Positions 1 to 5,254 of a DNA stretch of 6,540 nucleotides are shown here, in pieces. The number at the start of each line of letters is the position of its first letter. Positions within the stretch are counted from its first letter, which is position 1. The notes beneath the pieces are model-generated. The model saw nothing but the letters and a program-made list of their open reading frames with translations, had not been told where the DNA came from and did not search any database. Source of the stretch: Verrucomicrobiales bacterium (GTDB lineage Bacteria > Verrucomicrobiota > Verrucomicrobiia > Limisphaerales > JAFMIX01); contig JAFMIX010000123.1 of the NCBI GenBank assembly GCA_017853785.1, forward strand, positions 1 to 6,540, in the 5' to 3' direction. Made by a program: the position numbers and the translations under genes.

Positions 1-58
1 ACTTGCCGTCGTCAACAGAGCCGCAGGTGTTGAAACGGAGCAATTCGATGGGATGCAT
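1..58 (-). CDS. cysN: Sulfate adenylyltransferase subunit 1 (GTPase subunit), N-terminal fragment
   Basis: Only the first 19 codons are inside the window; the gene continues past base 1. They read MHPIELLRFNTCGSVDDGK, ending in the G1/P-loop of the CysN GTPase (family form CGSVDDGKS). CysN couples GTP hydrolysis to APS synthesis by CysD, so its place downstream of cysD fits. ATG at 58-56 is the only plausible start: the frame is closed by TAA at 97-95 and there is no other ATG, GTG or TTG between. The 20 bases before the start are pyrimidine-rich and show no Shine-Dalgarno site, because they hold the 3' arm of an inverted repeat. Whether the gene is plain cysN or a cysNC fusion cannot be seen. 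Confidence 0.9.
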   Translation of the reverse strand, partial: MHPIELLRFNTCGSVDDGK

Positions 59-64
59 AAATTT

Positions 65-94
65 GGAGATGGAAGTTCGGAGTTCGGAGATGGG
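65..94. repeat. Left arm of a 30-bp imperfect inverted repeat around the four-helix-bundle gene
   Basis: This purine-rich segment is built from GGAGAT / GGAGTT-like units on the plus strand. Its reverse complement matches 468-497 at 25 of 30 positions by hand alignment; mismatches are at arm positions 2, 9, 21, 28 and 30. In the minus-strand transcript it would be the 3' arm of a stem, ending 6 nt before the cysN start codon. The first 18 bases (65-82) also match 1457-1474 at 15 of 18 positions, so it belongs to a small repeat family in this operon. Confidence 0.75.
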
Positions 95-112
95 TTATTT
101 GCGGTTGTCCAA

Positions 113-463
113 TCAGCGGATGAGGCCGCTTATCAGTTTGCCGGCCCGGACTGAACGGGAAAGCAGATCTTGTTGTTCGGTGGCATTGATGAATCCGTTA
201 TCGAGCAGAACGCAGGTCATGGAGCGGACTTCGCCGTAGGAGCGGCGGGCCCAGTTGTAAAACTGCTTTTTTCCGGCGACGGGCAGAGTTTCCCAGCCTT
301 CGGCTGTGTTGTTCATTACCGACAAGGAGGCGCGGCGCAACTGGTCGCACAGCACGAAGTCGCGCGGCAGCGGCTCGTGGCGCGACAAACGATAAGCTTC
401 GTTCGTCAGCCCGCGAGCGGCTTGCCAAGCTTCCAAATCTTCAAATGTCTGCCGTGCGGCCAT
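113..463 (-). CDS. Four-helix-bundle protein (23S rRNA intervening-sequence protein family)
   Basis: The 116-residue product has the family's usual length and landmarks: FEDLEAWQAAR at residues 7-17, a DQLRRASLSVMNNTAEGWE block at 40-58 (family pattern DQ-(L)RRA-S-S-x-x-N-x-AEG) and KQFYNWARRSYGEVR at 66-80. The family includes proteins encoded by 23S rRNA intervening sequences and is related to Avd, the accessory protein of diversity-generating retroelements. Its cellular role is unknown; a pentameric, basic, nucleic-acid-binding fold is described for relatives. The ATG at 463 is chosen because GGGAG at 477-473 makes a good ribosome site with about 9 nt spacing. An in-frame ATG at 493 would add 10 residues encoded by the repeat arm and has no ribosome site. 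No link to sulfate assimilation is known, so its place between cysD and cysN is odd. No reverse transcriptase or rRNA is nearby. Confidence 0.88.
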   Translation of the reverse strand: MAARQTFEDLEAWQAARGLTNEAYRLSRHEPLPRDFVLCDQLRRASLSVMNNTAEGWETLPVAGKKQFYNWARRSYGEVRSMTCVLLDNGFINATEQQDLLSRSVRAGKLISGLIR

Positions 464-467
464 GCTT

Positions 468-497
468 TCGATCTCCCAACTCCGAACTCCCATCTTC
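468..497. repeat. Right arm of the 30-bp inverted repeat; carries the ribosome site of the four-helix-bundle gene
   Basis: On the minus strand this reads GAAGATGGGAGTTCGG then AGTTGGGAGATCGA, the inverse of 65-94 with 25 of 30 identities. In the transcript 26 of 30 positions could pair if one G-U is allowed. It begins 3 nt after the cysD stop and ends 5 nt before the ATG at 463. It contains the GGGAG (477-473) that looks like the Shine-Dalgarno site of that gene, so stem formation would hide the site. Confidence 0.75.
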
Positions 498-499
498 GA

Positions 500-1438
500 T
501 TAGAAATATCCGGCCTTCTTGCGGTCTTCCATCGCGGCCTCGCTGACCTTGTCGTCGGCGCGGGAGCCGCGTTCAGTGACGCGCGCGGCGGCGATCTCGG
601 TGATGATGTCATCCACCTTGAAGACCTTGGATTCGATCATGCCGGTGCTGATCATGTCGGCGATGGTGCGGACGCGAACGACGAGTTTCTTGACCGGCTC
701 GTTGGCTTTGGGCCGGCCACCGGCGAAGGGGTCGGGCTTGGTGGCGTTGCTGTGCGGGGGCGGGACGGGCAGCCACTGGCCGCCGCGGCGGAAGCATTCC
801 CGCTCGTGGCTGAAATAGATGTTCGGCACTTCAAGGTTCTCTTTCTTGATGTATTCCCACACGTCCATCTCAGTCCAGTTGGAGAGCGGGAAGACGCGCA
901 TGTTCTCGCCGGAGTTCAGGCGGGCGTTGTAGAGATTCCAGATCTCGGGACGCTGGGCTTTGGGGTCCCACTGGCCGAACGCGTCGCGGAAACTGAAGAA
1001 ACGCTCCTTCGCGCGGGCTTTCTCCTCGTCGCGGCGGGCGCCGCCGATGGCGCAGTCAAAGCGGAATTCCTCGATCGCGCCGAGCAGCACGGGGATCTGG
1101 AGTTTGTTCCGGCTGATTTCGCCGGGTGCGGGATGGGCGGTGCCTTTCTTGATGGCTTCGTCCACGGTGCGGACGATGAGCTTGGCGCCGAGCTCCTTGG
1201 CGCGGCGGTCGCGGAACTCCAGCAGCTCGGGGAACTCGTGGCCGGTTTCCACGTTGAGGAACGGCATGGGGATTTCCGCCGGGCGGAAGGCTTTCTCGGC
1301 GAGGCGCAGGAGGCAGATGGAATCCTTGCCGCCGGAGAAGAGCAGGGCGGGGCGCTCGAACTCGCCGGCGACTTCGCGCATGATGTGAATCGCTTCGGTC
1401 TCGAGATATTGCAGGTGGTCTAGGTGATAACTCGTCAT
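500..1438 (-). CDS. cysD: Sulfate adenylyltransferase subunit 2 (ATP sulfurylase small subunit)
   Basis: CysD adenylates sulfate with ATP to give APS and pyrophosphate, acting with the CysN GTPase in the cytoplasm. The 312-residue product carries the ATP pyrophosphatase PP-loop SGGKDS at residues 35-40, LNVETGHEFPE at 61-71 (equivalent of the HVDTGWKF region), GGARRDEEKARAKER at 132-146, FPLSNWTEMDVWEYI at 183-197, and the family C-terminus ending KKAGYF. It is about 10 residues longer than the E. coli protein, mostly from a proline-rich stretch near residues 220-250 before VRVRTIADMISTGMIES. It lies between cysH and the four-helix-bundle gene. The start at 1438 aligns with the family start, but no Shine-Dalgarno site precedes it; the upstream bases are a T-rich run after a hairpin. 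Confidence 0.97.
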   Translation of the reverse strand: MTSYHLDHLQYLETEAIHIMREVAGEFERPALLFSGGKDSICLLRLAEKAFRPAEIPMPFLNVETGHEFPELLEFRDRRAKELGAKLIVRTVDEAIKKGTAHPAPGEISRNKLQIPVLLGAIEEFRFDCAIGGARRDEEKARAKERFFSFRDAFGQWDPKAQRPEIWNLYNARLNSGENMRVFPLSNWTEMDVWEYIKKENLEVPNIYFSHERECFRRGGQWLPVPPPHSNATKPDPFAGGRPKANEPVKKLVVRVRTIADMISTGMIESKVFKVDDIITEIAAARVTERGSRADDKVSEAAMEDRKKAGYF

Positions 1439-1518
1439 AAAATCAAAAAGGAGATAGGAGATGGCAGATGGGAGTCGGGTTCTGCCGCCCTATCTTCCAA
1501 CTGCTATCTCCCAAATCC
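1439..1518 (-). terminator. Long hairpin plus T-run between cysH and cysD, attenuator- or terminator-like
   Basis: Arms 1494-1518 and 1450-1474 pair at 20 of 25 positions in the minus-strand transcript (one G-U counted), around a 19-nt loop that can itself pair GGG with CCC. The stem is followed on the minus strand by TTTTTGATTTT (1449-1439), directly before the cysD ATG. The layout resembles an intrinsic terminator or attenuator inside the operon. The cysH stop codon (1506-1504) lies in the 5' arm. Five mismatches weaken the stem, so full termination is uncertain. The arms resemble the inverted repeats around the four-helix-bundle gene, so this may instead be an empty member of that repeat family. 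Confidence 0.45.
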
Positions 1519-2181
1519 TTCCCCCGCCGCGGCCTTTCCGCCCCACGCGGCGTGCAGGCCGCACTCGCGTTTTTCATCGGCCTTGGCAGGATCGAAGTAA
1601 TCCCATTCGTTCGGCAGGTTGTGTTGCTGGAGATAATTTTCCATCTCCGCGTCGCTCCAGTAAAACACGGGGCTGACCTTGATGGTGTTGAAATTGGTGT
1701 CGGCGACGACGATGTCCAGCCCGGCGCGGTTCGGGTTCTGCACCTTGCGGAGTGCGGTGAGCCAGATGGTGGGCGCGAGTTCTTTCATGCCGCGCAGAAA
1801 CGGTTCGAGCTTCATCACGGAACTGAATTCCTGGATGCGCGCCTCGTTCTCCGGCGTGGGTGCGGGTGCGCCGCCGTGGATGGCGTCGTAATGCGCGGCG
1901 GTCATTTTGGGAACGAACGGCTTCACGTTCAGCTTGAGTTGCCGCTTGAGCGCTTCGGCGTGCTTGTAGGTGGCGGGACGGTTGTAGCCGTGGTCGGCCC
2001 AGAGCACGGGGATATCGGGCTGCGCTTGCGTGGCGAGGTGCAGGATGACGGCTTCGTAGGGGCGATAATTCGTGGAGACGATGGCGCGGCCCTTGGCCTG
2101 CGCGATGGCCCAGCGGACGATTTCGAGCGGCGATTTGGAACGCAGCTCGGCGTTGGCTTTGGCGATTTGGTCGGGAGTCAT
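1504..2181 (-). CDS. cysH: Phosphoadenylyl-sulfate (PAPS) reductase, thioredoxin-dependent type
   Basis: This PP-loop family reductase converts PAPS to sulfite and adenosine 3',5'-bisphosphate using thioredoxin or glutaredoxin. The 225-residue product shows the nucleotide loop STNYRPYEA from residue 36 (family STSFG-like), WADHGYNRPATYKHAEAL (family DTGY-x-F-x-ETY-like), WLTALRKVQNPNRAGL, and the C-terminal active-site ECGLH with Cys207. That is the only cysteine in the protein. APS reductases carry an extra CC...CxxC set for a [4Fe-4S] cluster, so this one should be the cluster-free PAPS type, which requires an APS kinase. The loop motifs differ from the E. coli protein, so a divergent specificity is possible. 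The ATG lies 4 nt after the cysI stop (TGACCCCATG), which suggests translational coupling. The last codons and stop fall in an intergenic hairpin arm. Confidence 0.92.
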   Translation of the reverse strand: MTPDQIAKANAELRSKSPLEIVRWAIAQAKGRAIVSTNYRPYEAVILHLATQAQPDIPVLWADHGYNRPATYKHAEALKRQLKLNVKPFVPKMTAAHYDAIHGGAPAPTPENEARIQEFSSVMKLEPFLRGMKELAPTIWLTALRKVQNPNRAGLDIVVADTNFNTIKVSPVFYWSDAEMENYLQQHNLPNEWDYFDPAKADEKRECGLHAAWGGKAAAGEGFGR

Positions 2182-2185
2182 GGGG

Positions 2186-3868
2186 TCAATTCGTTGCGGG
2201 GACTTCCTTCAAGAACACGCGGTCGCACCAGTCACCGAAGCGTTCGCCGGCGTGGCGCTCCTTGGCGAAGCGCGCGAGCACGGGGCGCAGTTCGGTTTCC
2301 ATGTCGGGGTCTTTGACGACATCTTTCCACGGGCGGTTGAGGCGCGTGCCGGAGGCGTTGCCGCCGAGCCAGACTTGATAGCGGCCCGGCGCCTTGCCGA
2401 CGAACGCGATCTCGGCAATGTAGGGCCGCGCGCAACCGTTCGGGCAGCCAGTGGAGCGGATGATGATCTCCTCGCTGCCGAGGCCGAGGTCGGCGGCGAC
2501 CTTCTCGATGCGGTCGATGAGGCCGGGCAGGTAACGCTCGGATTCCGCGAGGCCGAGGCCGCAGGTCGGGAGCGACGGGCAAGCCATCGAGGCGGCATGC
2601 AAAATCGTGGTCTGGTTGTCGGTCTTCACAGCGGCGGCGTTGAGCAGGGCGGTGATGGCGGTTTTGTCGGCGTCGCTGGCGTTGGCGAGGATGACGTTCT
2701 GGTTCGCGGTAAGCCGGAATTCGAGGTTCGGGAATTTCTCCGCGACTTGGCGCAACGCGGTTTTTTGCGCGTCCTTCACGCGGCCCATGTTGACGAACAG
2801 GCCGAGAAACCAGGAGCCGTCCACGGCTTTGCGCCAGCCGAGCAAGTCTTGCATGGTCGTGAATTGATACGGCTTGGCGGGCGCGAGCGTGATGCCGGCG
2901 CGCTGGTTCACTTCGTCCTGCATGAACTGCACGCCGCGTTCGGCGACGACGTATTTGAGGCGCGCGTGTTTGCGGTCGGTGCGGTCGCCAAAATCGCGGT
3001 GAATGGTCAGCACGGCCTTCGCCACGTCCACGACTTTATCCGGCGTGAAAAAGCCGATGACGTCCGCAAGGCGCGGGTAGGTCTGCTCGTTGCCGTGGCT
3101 GCGACCGAGTCCGCCACCGACGCAGAGGTTGTAGCCGATGAGTTTGTCATTCTCGATGATGGCGATGAAGCCGAGGCAGTTCGTGAAGATGTCCAGATCG
3201 TTCGCCGGCGGAATGGCAAAGGCGATCTTGAATTTGCGCGGCAGATAGGTTTTGCCGTAGAGCGGGTCAACGAAGTTCTTGTTTTCCGCCGCATCGTTGT
3301 CGAGCTGCACGCCGTCAATCCAAATGGAGTGATATGCTTTGGTCTGGGGCGCGAGTGCGAGCGCGACTTTGTGGCAATCGCGGAACACATCTTCGCGCGC
3401 CTTCGTGTAGGCAGGTGTGGGCGGGGCGAGGACGTTGCGGTTTACGTCGCCGCAAGCTGCAAGCGTGGAGAGCAACGACTCGTTGATGGCCTTCACAAGG
3501 GGGCGCAGGCCGGACATCACAACCCCGTGGAACTGGATGCTCTGGCGCGTGGTGATGCGGAGGGTGTTGTTGCCGTATTTTGTGGCGAGGTCGTCGAACA
3601 CACACCATTGCTTGGGCGTCATCACGCCGCCGGGGATCCGGCCGCGGATCATCATGATGTATTTCTTTCCGACTTTGCGCTGGTCGCGGTCGTCCTGCTG
3701 ATAGCTACCGTGGAATTTCAGAAATTGGTTGTCGTCATCGGAAAAGTGATCCGAGCCGCTGGCGATAGTGGCGGCGATGGTGCCAGCCAAAGTGGGAATA
3801 GCCTCTTTAATGACTTCATTATGAGACAAGGGTTTGGCGGCCTTGCTGTCGGTTGCAGATTTAATCAT
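2186..3868 (-). CDS. cysI: Assimilatory sulfite reductase, siroheme/[4Fe-4S] hemoprotein subunit
   Basis: The product reduces sulfite to sulfide with six electrons. Its 560 residues are close to the 570 of E. coli CysI, and the sequence aligns with that protein along its length. Cluster and siroheme cysteines are in MACPSLPTCGLGLAESERYLP (Cys430, Cys436) and TGCPNGCARPYIAEI (Cys475, Cys479). The basic residues of the active site are also present: TLRITTRQSIQFHG near 102-115, DVNRNVLAPP near 141-150, YLPRKFKIAF at 208-217. VGKAPGRYQVWLGG at 490-503 is the usual family block. The C-terminus is shorter than in E. coli. Sulfite rather than nitrite reductase is supported by the cysH-cysD neighbours. 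The electron partner (CysJ-type flavoprotein or ferredoxin) is not in the window. It is the first gene of the operon; a promoter candidate lies at 3890-3918. No clear Shine-Dalgarno site precedes the ATG. Confidence 0.95.
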   Translation of the reverse strand: MIKSATDSKAAKPLSHNEVIKEAIPTLAGTIAATIASGSDHFSDDDNQFLKFHGSYQQDDRDQRKVGKKYIMMIRGRIPGGVMTPKQWCVFDDLATKYGNNTLRITTRQSIQFHGVVMSGLRPLVKAINESLLSTLAACGDVNRNVLAPPTPAYTKAREDVFRDCHKVALALAPQTKAYHSIWIDGVQLDNDAAENKNFVDPLYGKTYLPRKFKIAFAIPPANDLDIFTNCLGFIAIIENDKLIGYNLCVGGGLGRSHGNEQTYPRLADVIGFFTPDKVVDVAKAVLTIHRDFGDRTDRKHARLKYVVAERGVQFMQDEVNQRAGITLAPAKPYQFTTMQDLLGWRKAVDGSWFLGLFVNMGRVKDAQKTALRQVAEKFPNLEFRLTANQNVILANASDADKTAITALLNAAAVKTDNQTTILHAASMACPSLPTCGLGLAESERYLPGLIDRIEKVAADLGLGSEEIIIRSTGCPNGCARPYIAEIAFVGKAPGRYQVWLGGNASGTRLNRPWKDVVKDPDMETELRPVLARFAKERHAGERFGDWCDRVFLKEVPATN

Positions 3869-3889
3869 AAGTAACTTGCTTAGGTAGCT

Positions 3890-3918
3890 ATTCTGTTTGG
3901 TTTCCGGTCATTGGTCAA
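3890..3918 (-). promoter_or_regulatory. Candidate sigma70-type promoter for the cysI-cysH-cysD operon
   Basis: On the minus strand TTGACC (3918-3913) matches the -35 consensus at 5 of 6 positions. CAGAAT (3895-3890) matches the -10 consensus at 4 of 6, with exactly 17 bp between. A start about 7 nt downstream would leave a leader of roughly 15 nt before the cysI ATG at 3868. This is a pattern match only. Confidence 0.5.
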
Positions 3919-3923
3919 CCAAA
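3896..3923. promoter_or_regulatory. Inverted repeat overlapping the cysI promoter, possible operator
   Basis: TTTGGTT (3896-3902) and AACCAAA (3917-3923) are perfect inverted 7-mers separated by 14 bp. A tighter pair, TTGGT-CA-ACCAA, lies at 3911-3922, and GGTCA occurs twice in tandem (GGTCATTGGTCA, 3906-3917). These elements cover the -35 box and spacer of the cysI promoter candidate, where a repressor or activator would act. No regulator gene is in the window, so the binding protein is unknown. Confidence 0.35.
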
Positions 3924-3971
3924 TACTTCAGAAGTTCGAGGATGCCGGAAGTGACACCGGATGAAAACACT

Positions 3972-4000
3972 TTTCCAAGCCCGCTTCCTTTGCGTACTAT
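3972..4000 (+). promoter_or_regulatory. Candidate promoter for the cysteine desulfurase gene
   Basis: TTTCCA (3972-3977) and TACTAT (3995-4000) each match the sigma70 consensus at 4 of 6 positions with a 17-bp spacer. A transcript starting near 4007 would begin within the GC hairpin at 4002-4022. The match is modest. Confidence 0.3.
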
Positions 4001-4001
4001 C

Positions 4002-4022
4002 GCCGCCCGCCAAAAGGGCGGC
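4002..4022 (+). promoter_or_regulatory. Perfect GC hairpin over the ribosome site of the desulfurase gene
   Basis: GCCGCCC (4002-4008) and GGGCGGC (4016-4022) are perfectly complementary around a 7-nt loop (GCCAAAA). The 3' arm contains the only Shine-Dalgarno-like bases (AAGGGCGG, 4014-4021), 7 nt before the ATG at 4029. If the transcript includes the whole hairpin, translation initiation could be limited by it. No T-run follows, so it is not a typical terminator. Confidence 0.5.
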
Positions 4023-4028
4023 AAGTCC

Positions 4029-5198
4029 ATGAGCCAGTCCAAGTTTTGCTATTTTGACAACAACGCCACGACGCGCGTCGCGCCGGAGGTGGTGGAGGCG
4101 ATGCTGCCGTTTTTCACGGAGCATTGGGGTAATCCCTCGAGTTCGTATCGGTTTGGCCATCAATTGACCAAAGCCATCGCAGCGGCCCGGGAAAAGGTGG
4201 CCGCGCTCATCAATGCCGACCCGAACGAAATCATATTCACGAGCTGCGGCACGGAGAGCAACAACGCAGCGATCCATTCCGCGCTCGTCACGCATCCGGC
4301 CAAGCGGCACGTCGTCACGACGGCGGTGGAACATTCCGCGAACCTCAAGTTCGGCGCACACCTGAAGAAGTTGGGGTTTGACGTGACGCTGCTGCCGGTG
4401 GAATCAGACGGATCCTTGGACATTCACCTGCTGGAAAAAGCCATACGCCCGGACACAGCCATCGTCTCCGTAATGTGGGCAAACAATGAAACCGGGGTGA
4501 TTTTCCCCATCGAAGAAATAGCCGCCATCTGCCGCAGCAAGGGCGTGCCGTTTCATACCGACGCCGTGCAGGTCCCGGGCAAACTGAAGCTGGATGTGAA
4601 GGACATCGAGGTGGATTTCCTCTCGCTCTCCGCGCACAAGTTGCATGCGCCCAAAGGCATCGGGGCGCTCTACATCAAACACCACACGCGCTACCAGCCC
4701 TACATCATCGGCGGAGGCCAGGAACGCGGTCGGCGCGGCGGCACGGAAAGCGTGGCGGACATCGTCGGTTTTGGGCGGGCGGCCGAGTTGACCCTCGCGC
4801 ATCTGAAGGGCGAAACAACGCGGCTGCGGCAATTACGGGACAAGCTAGAGCACGGCATCCTCAAGACCGTTCCCGACACCGTGCGCAACGGCGATCGCGA
4901 GGCACGCTTGGCTAATACTAGCAATATTTCCTTTGGCGGCCTTGAAGCTGGGGACATCCTGAAGGGGCTCGACCACGTCGGTATCTGCGCCTCGAGCGGC
5001 TCGGCTTGCACGACAGGGTCGTTGGAGCCGTCGCACGTCTTGACTGCCATGGGATTGAGCGCGGCACGGGCGCGGGGCAGCATCCGTTTCAGCCTTGGCC
5101 GCTACAGCACCGAGGCCGAGGTGGAATATCTGCTGGAGCAATTGCCGCCTATCATCGCGGAACTTTTACGGCGGGGTGGTGTTATAATCAAAAGCTGA
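4029..5198 (+). CDS. nifS: Cysteine desulfurase, NifS/IscS type (PLP-dependent)
   Basis: The enzyme takes sulfur from L-cysteine as a persulfide, giving alanine, for Fe-S cluster and other sulfur-transfer pathways. The 389-residue product begins with the family start FCYFDNNATTRVAPEV and has His101 in AVEHSANL (stacks on PLP), Asp178 and Gln181 in HTDAVQ, the PLP-binding Lys204 in SAHKLHAPKG, and the catalytic Cys327 in SSGSACTTGSLEPSHVL, a loop very like NifS. The frame stays open upstream to 3897, but the ATG at 4029 fits the family N-terminus and has a purine-rich site at 4014-4021. No nif genes are seen, so a housekeeping IscS-like role is likely and the symbol follows similarity only. 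It diverges from the cys operon; supply of Fe-S clusters to CysI is a reasonable inference. Confidence 0.95.
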   Translation: MSQSKFCYFDNNATTRVAPEVVEAMLPFFTEHWGNPSSSYRFGHQLTKAIAAAREKVAALINADPNEIIFTSCGTESNNAAIHSALVTHPAKRHVVTTAVEHSANLKFGAHLKKLGFDVTLLPVESDGSLDIHLLEKAIRPDTAIVSVMWANNETGVIFPIEEIAAICRSKGVPFHTDAVQVPGKLKLDVKDIEVDFLSLSAHKLHAPKGIGALYIKHHTRYQPYIIGGGQERGRRGGTESVADIVGFGRAAELTLAHLKGETTRLRQLRDKLEHGILKTVPDTVRNGDREARLANTSNISFGGLEAGDILKGLDHVGICASSGSACTTGSLEPSHVLTAMGLSAARARGSIRFSLGRYSTEAEVEYLLEQLPPIIAELLRRGGVIIKS

Positions 5199-5204
5199 AA
5201 GCTT
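5189..5204 (+). repeat. 16-bp direct repeat, copy 1, at the end of the desulfurase gene
   Basis: CAAAAGCTGAAAGCTT spans the desulfurase stop codon (TGA at 5196-5198) and contains a small hairpin AAGCT-GAA-AGCTT. An exact copy lies at 6365-6380, at the end of the next gene. No T-run follows this copy. Confidence 0.7.
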
Positions 5205-5254
5205 GATAACTTGAGCCAAAAGCAGGTAACTATAGCTCGGTTCAGAAATTAATT

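Larger units (their letters stand above)
65..497 (-). other. Candidate intervening-sequence-like unit: inverted repeats enclosing a four-helix-bundle ORF
   Basis: Seen directly: two inverted 30-bp arms (65-94, 468-497) enclose one complete ORF (113-463) with little spare sequence, and the unit lies between the cysD stop codon (502-500) and the cysN start (58). Known of the family: 23S rRNA intervening sequences that encode this protein family have a stem formed by complementary ends, cut by RNase III. Inferred: this is a related or analogous unit inserted in the cysD-cysN junction. No transposase or reverse transcriptase is present, and no target-site duplication is obvious. The unit could instead be a resident gene flanked by genome-wide intergenic repeats. 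Confidence 0.45.

Noticed and set aside
113..463. Part of a diversity-generating retroelement, because the protein is related to Avd
   Set aside because: No reverse transcriptase, template repeat or variable repeat is visible, and the neighbours are metabolic genes.
464..493. An upstream start (ATG at 493) for the four-helix-bundle gene
   Set aside because: The extra ten residues are encoded by the repeat arm, do not resemble the family N-terminus, and have no ribosome site. The ATG at 463 has one.
65..497. A conventional insertion sequence or transposon
   Set aside because: The enclosed ORF is not a transposase, and no flanking target-site duplication could be seen by hand.
170..1423. A 417-codon open frame on the plus strand
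   Set aside because: It is antisense to cysD and the four-helix-bundle gene, both of which match known families end to end. The translation is low in complexity with no family motif, as expected of a shadow frame in GC-rich DNA.
1468..2316. A 282-codon open frame on the plus strand
   Set aside because: It is antisense to cysH, whose active-site motifs are clear; the translation ends in arginine-rich noise.
2072..3874. A 600-codon open frame on the plus strand, longer than the gene opposite it
   Set aside because: It is antisense to cysI and the start of cysH. The Ala/Val/Glu/Arg-rich translation is the mirror of codon bias in cysI, and no domain is recognisable.
3897..4028. An N-terminal extension of the cysteine desulfurase to 3897
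   Set aside because: The frame is open but the family begins at FCYFDNNATT. The extension would start with TTG inside the divergent promoter region and read through the GC hairpin.
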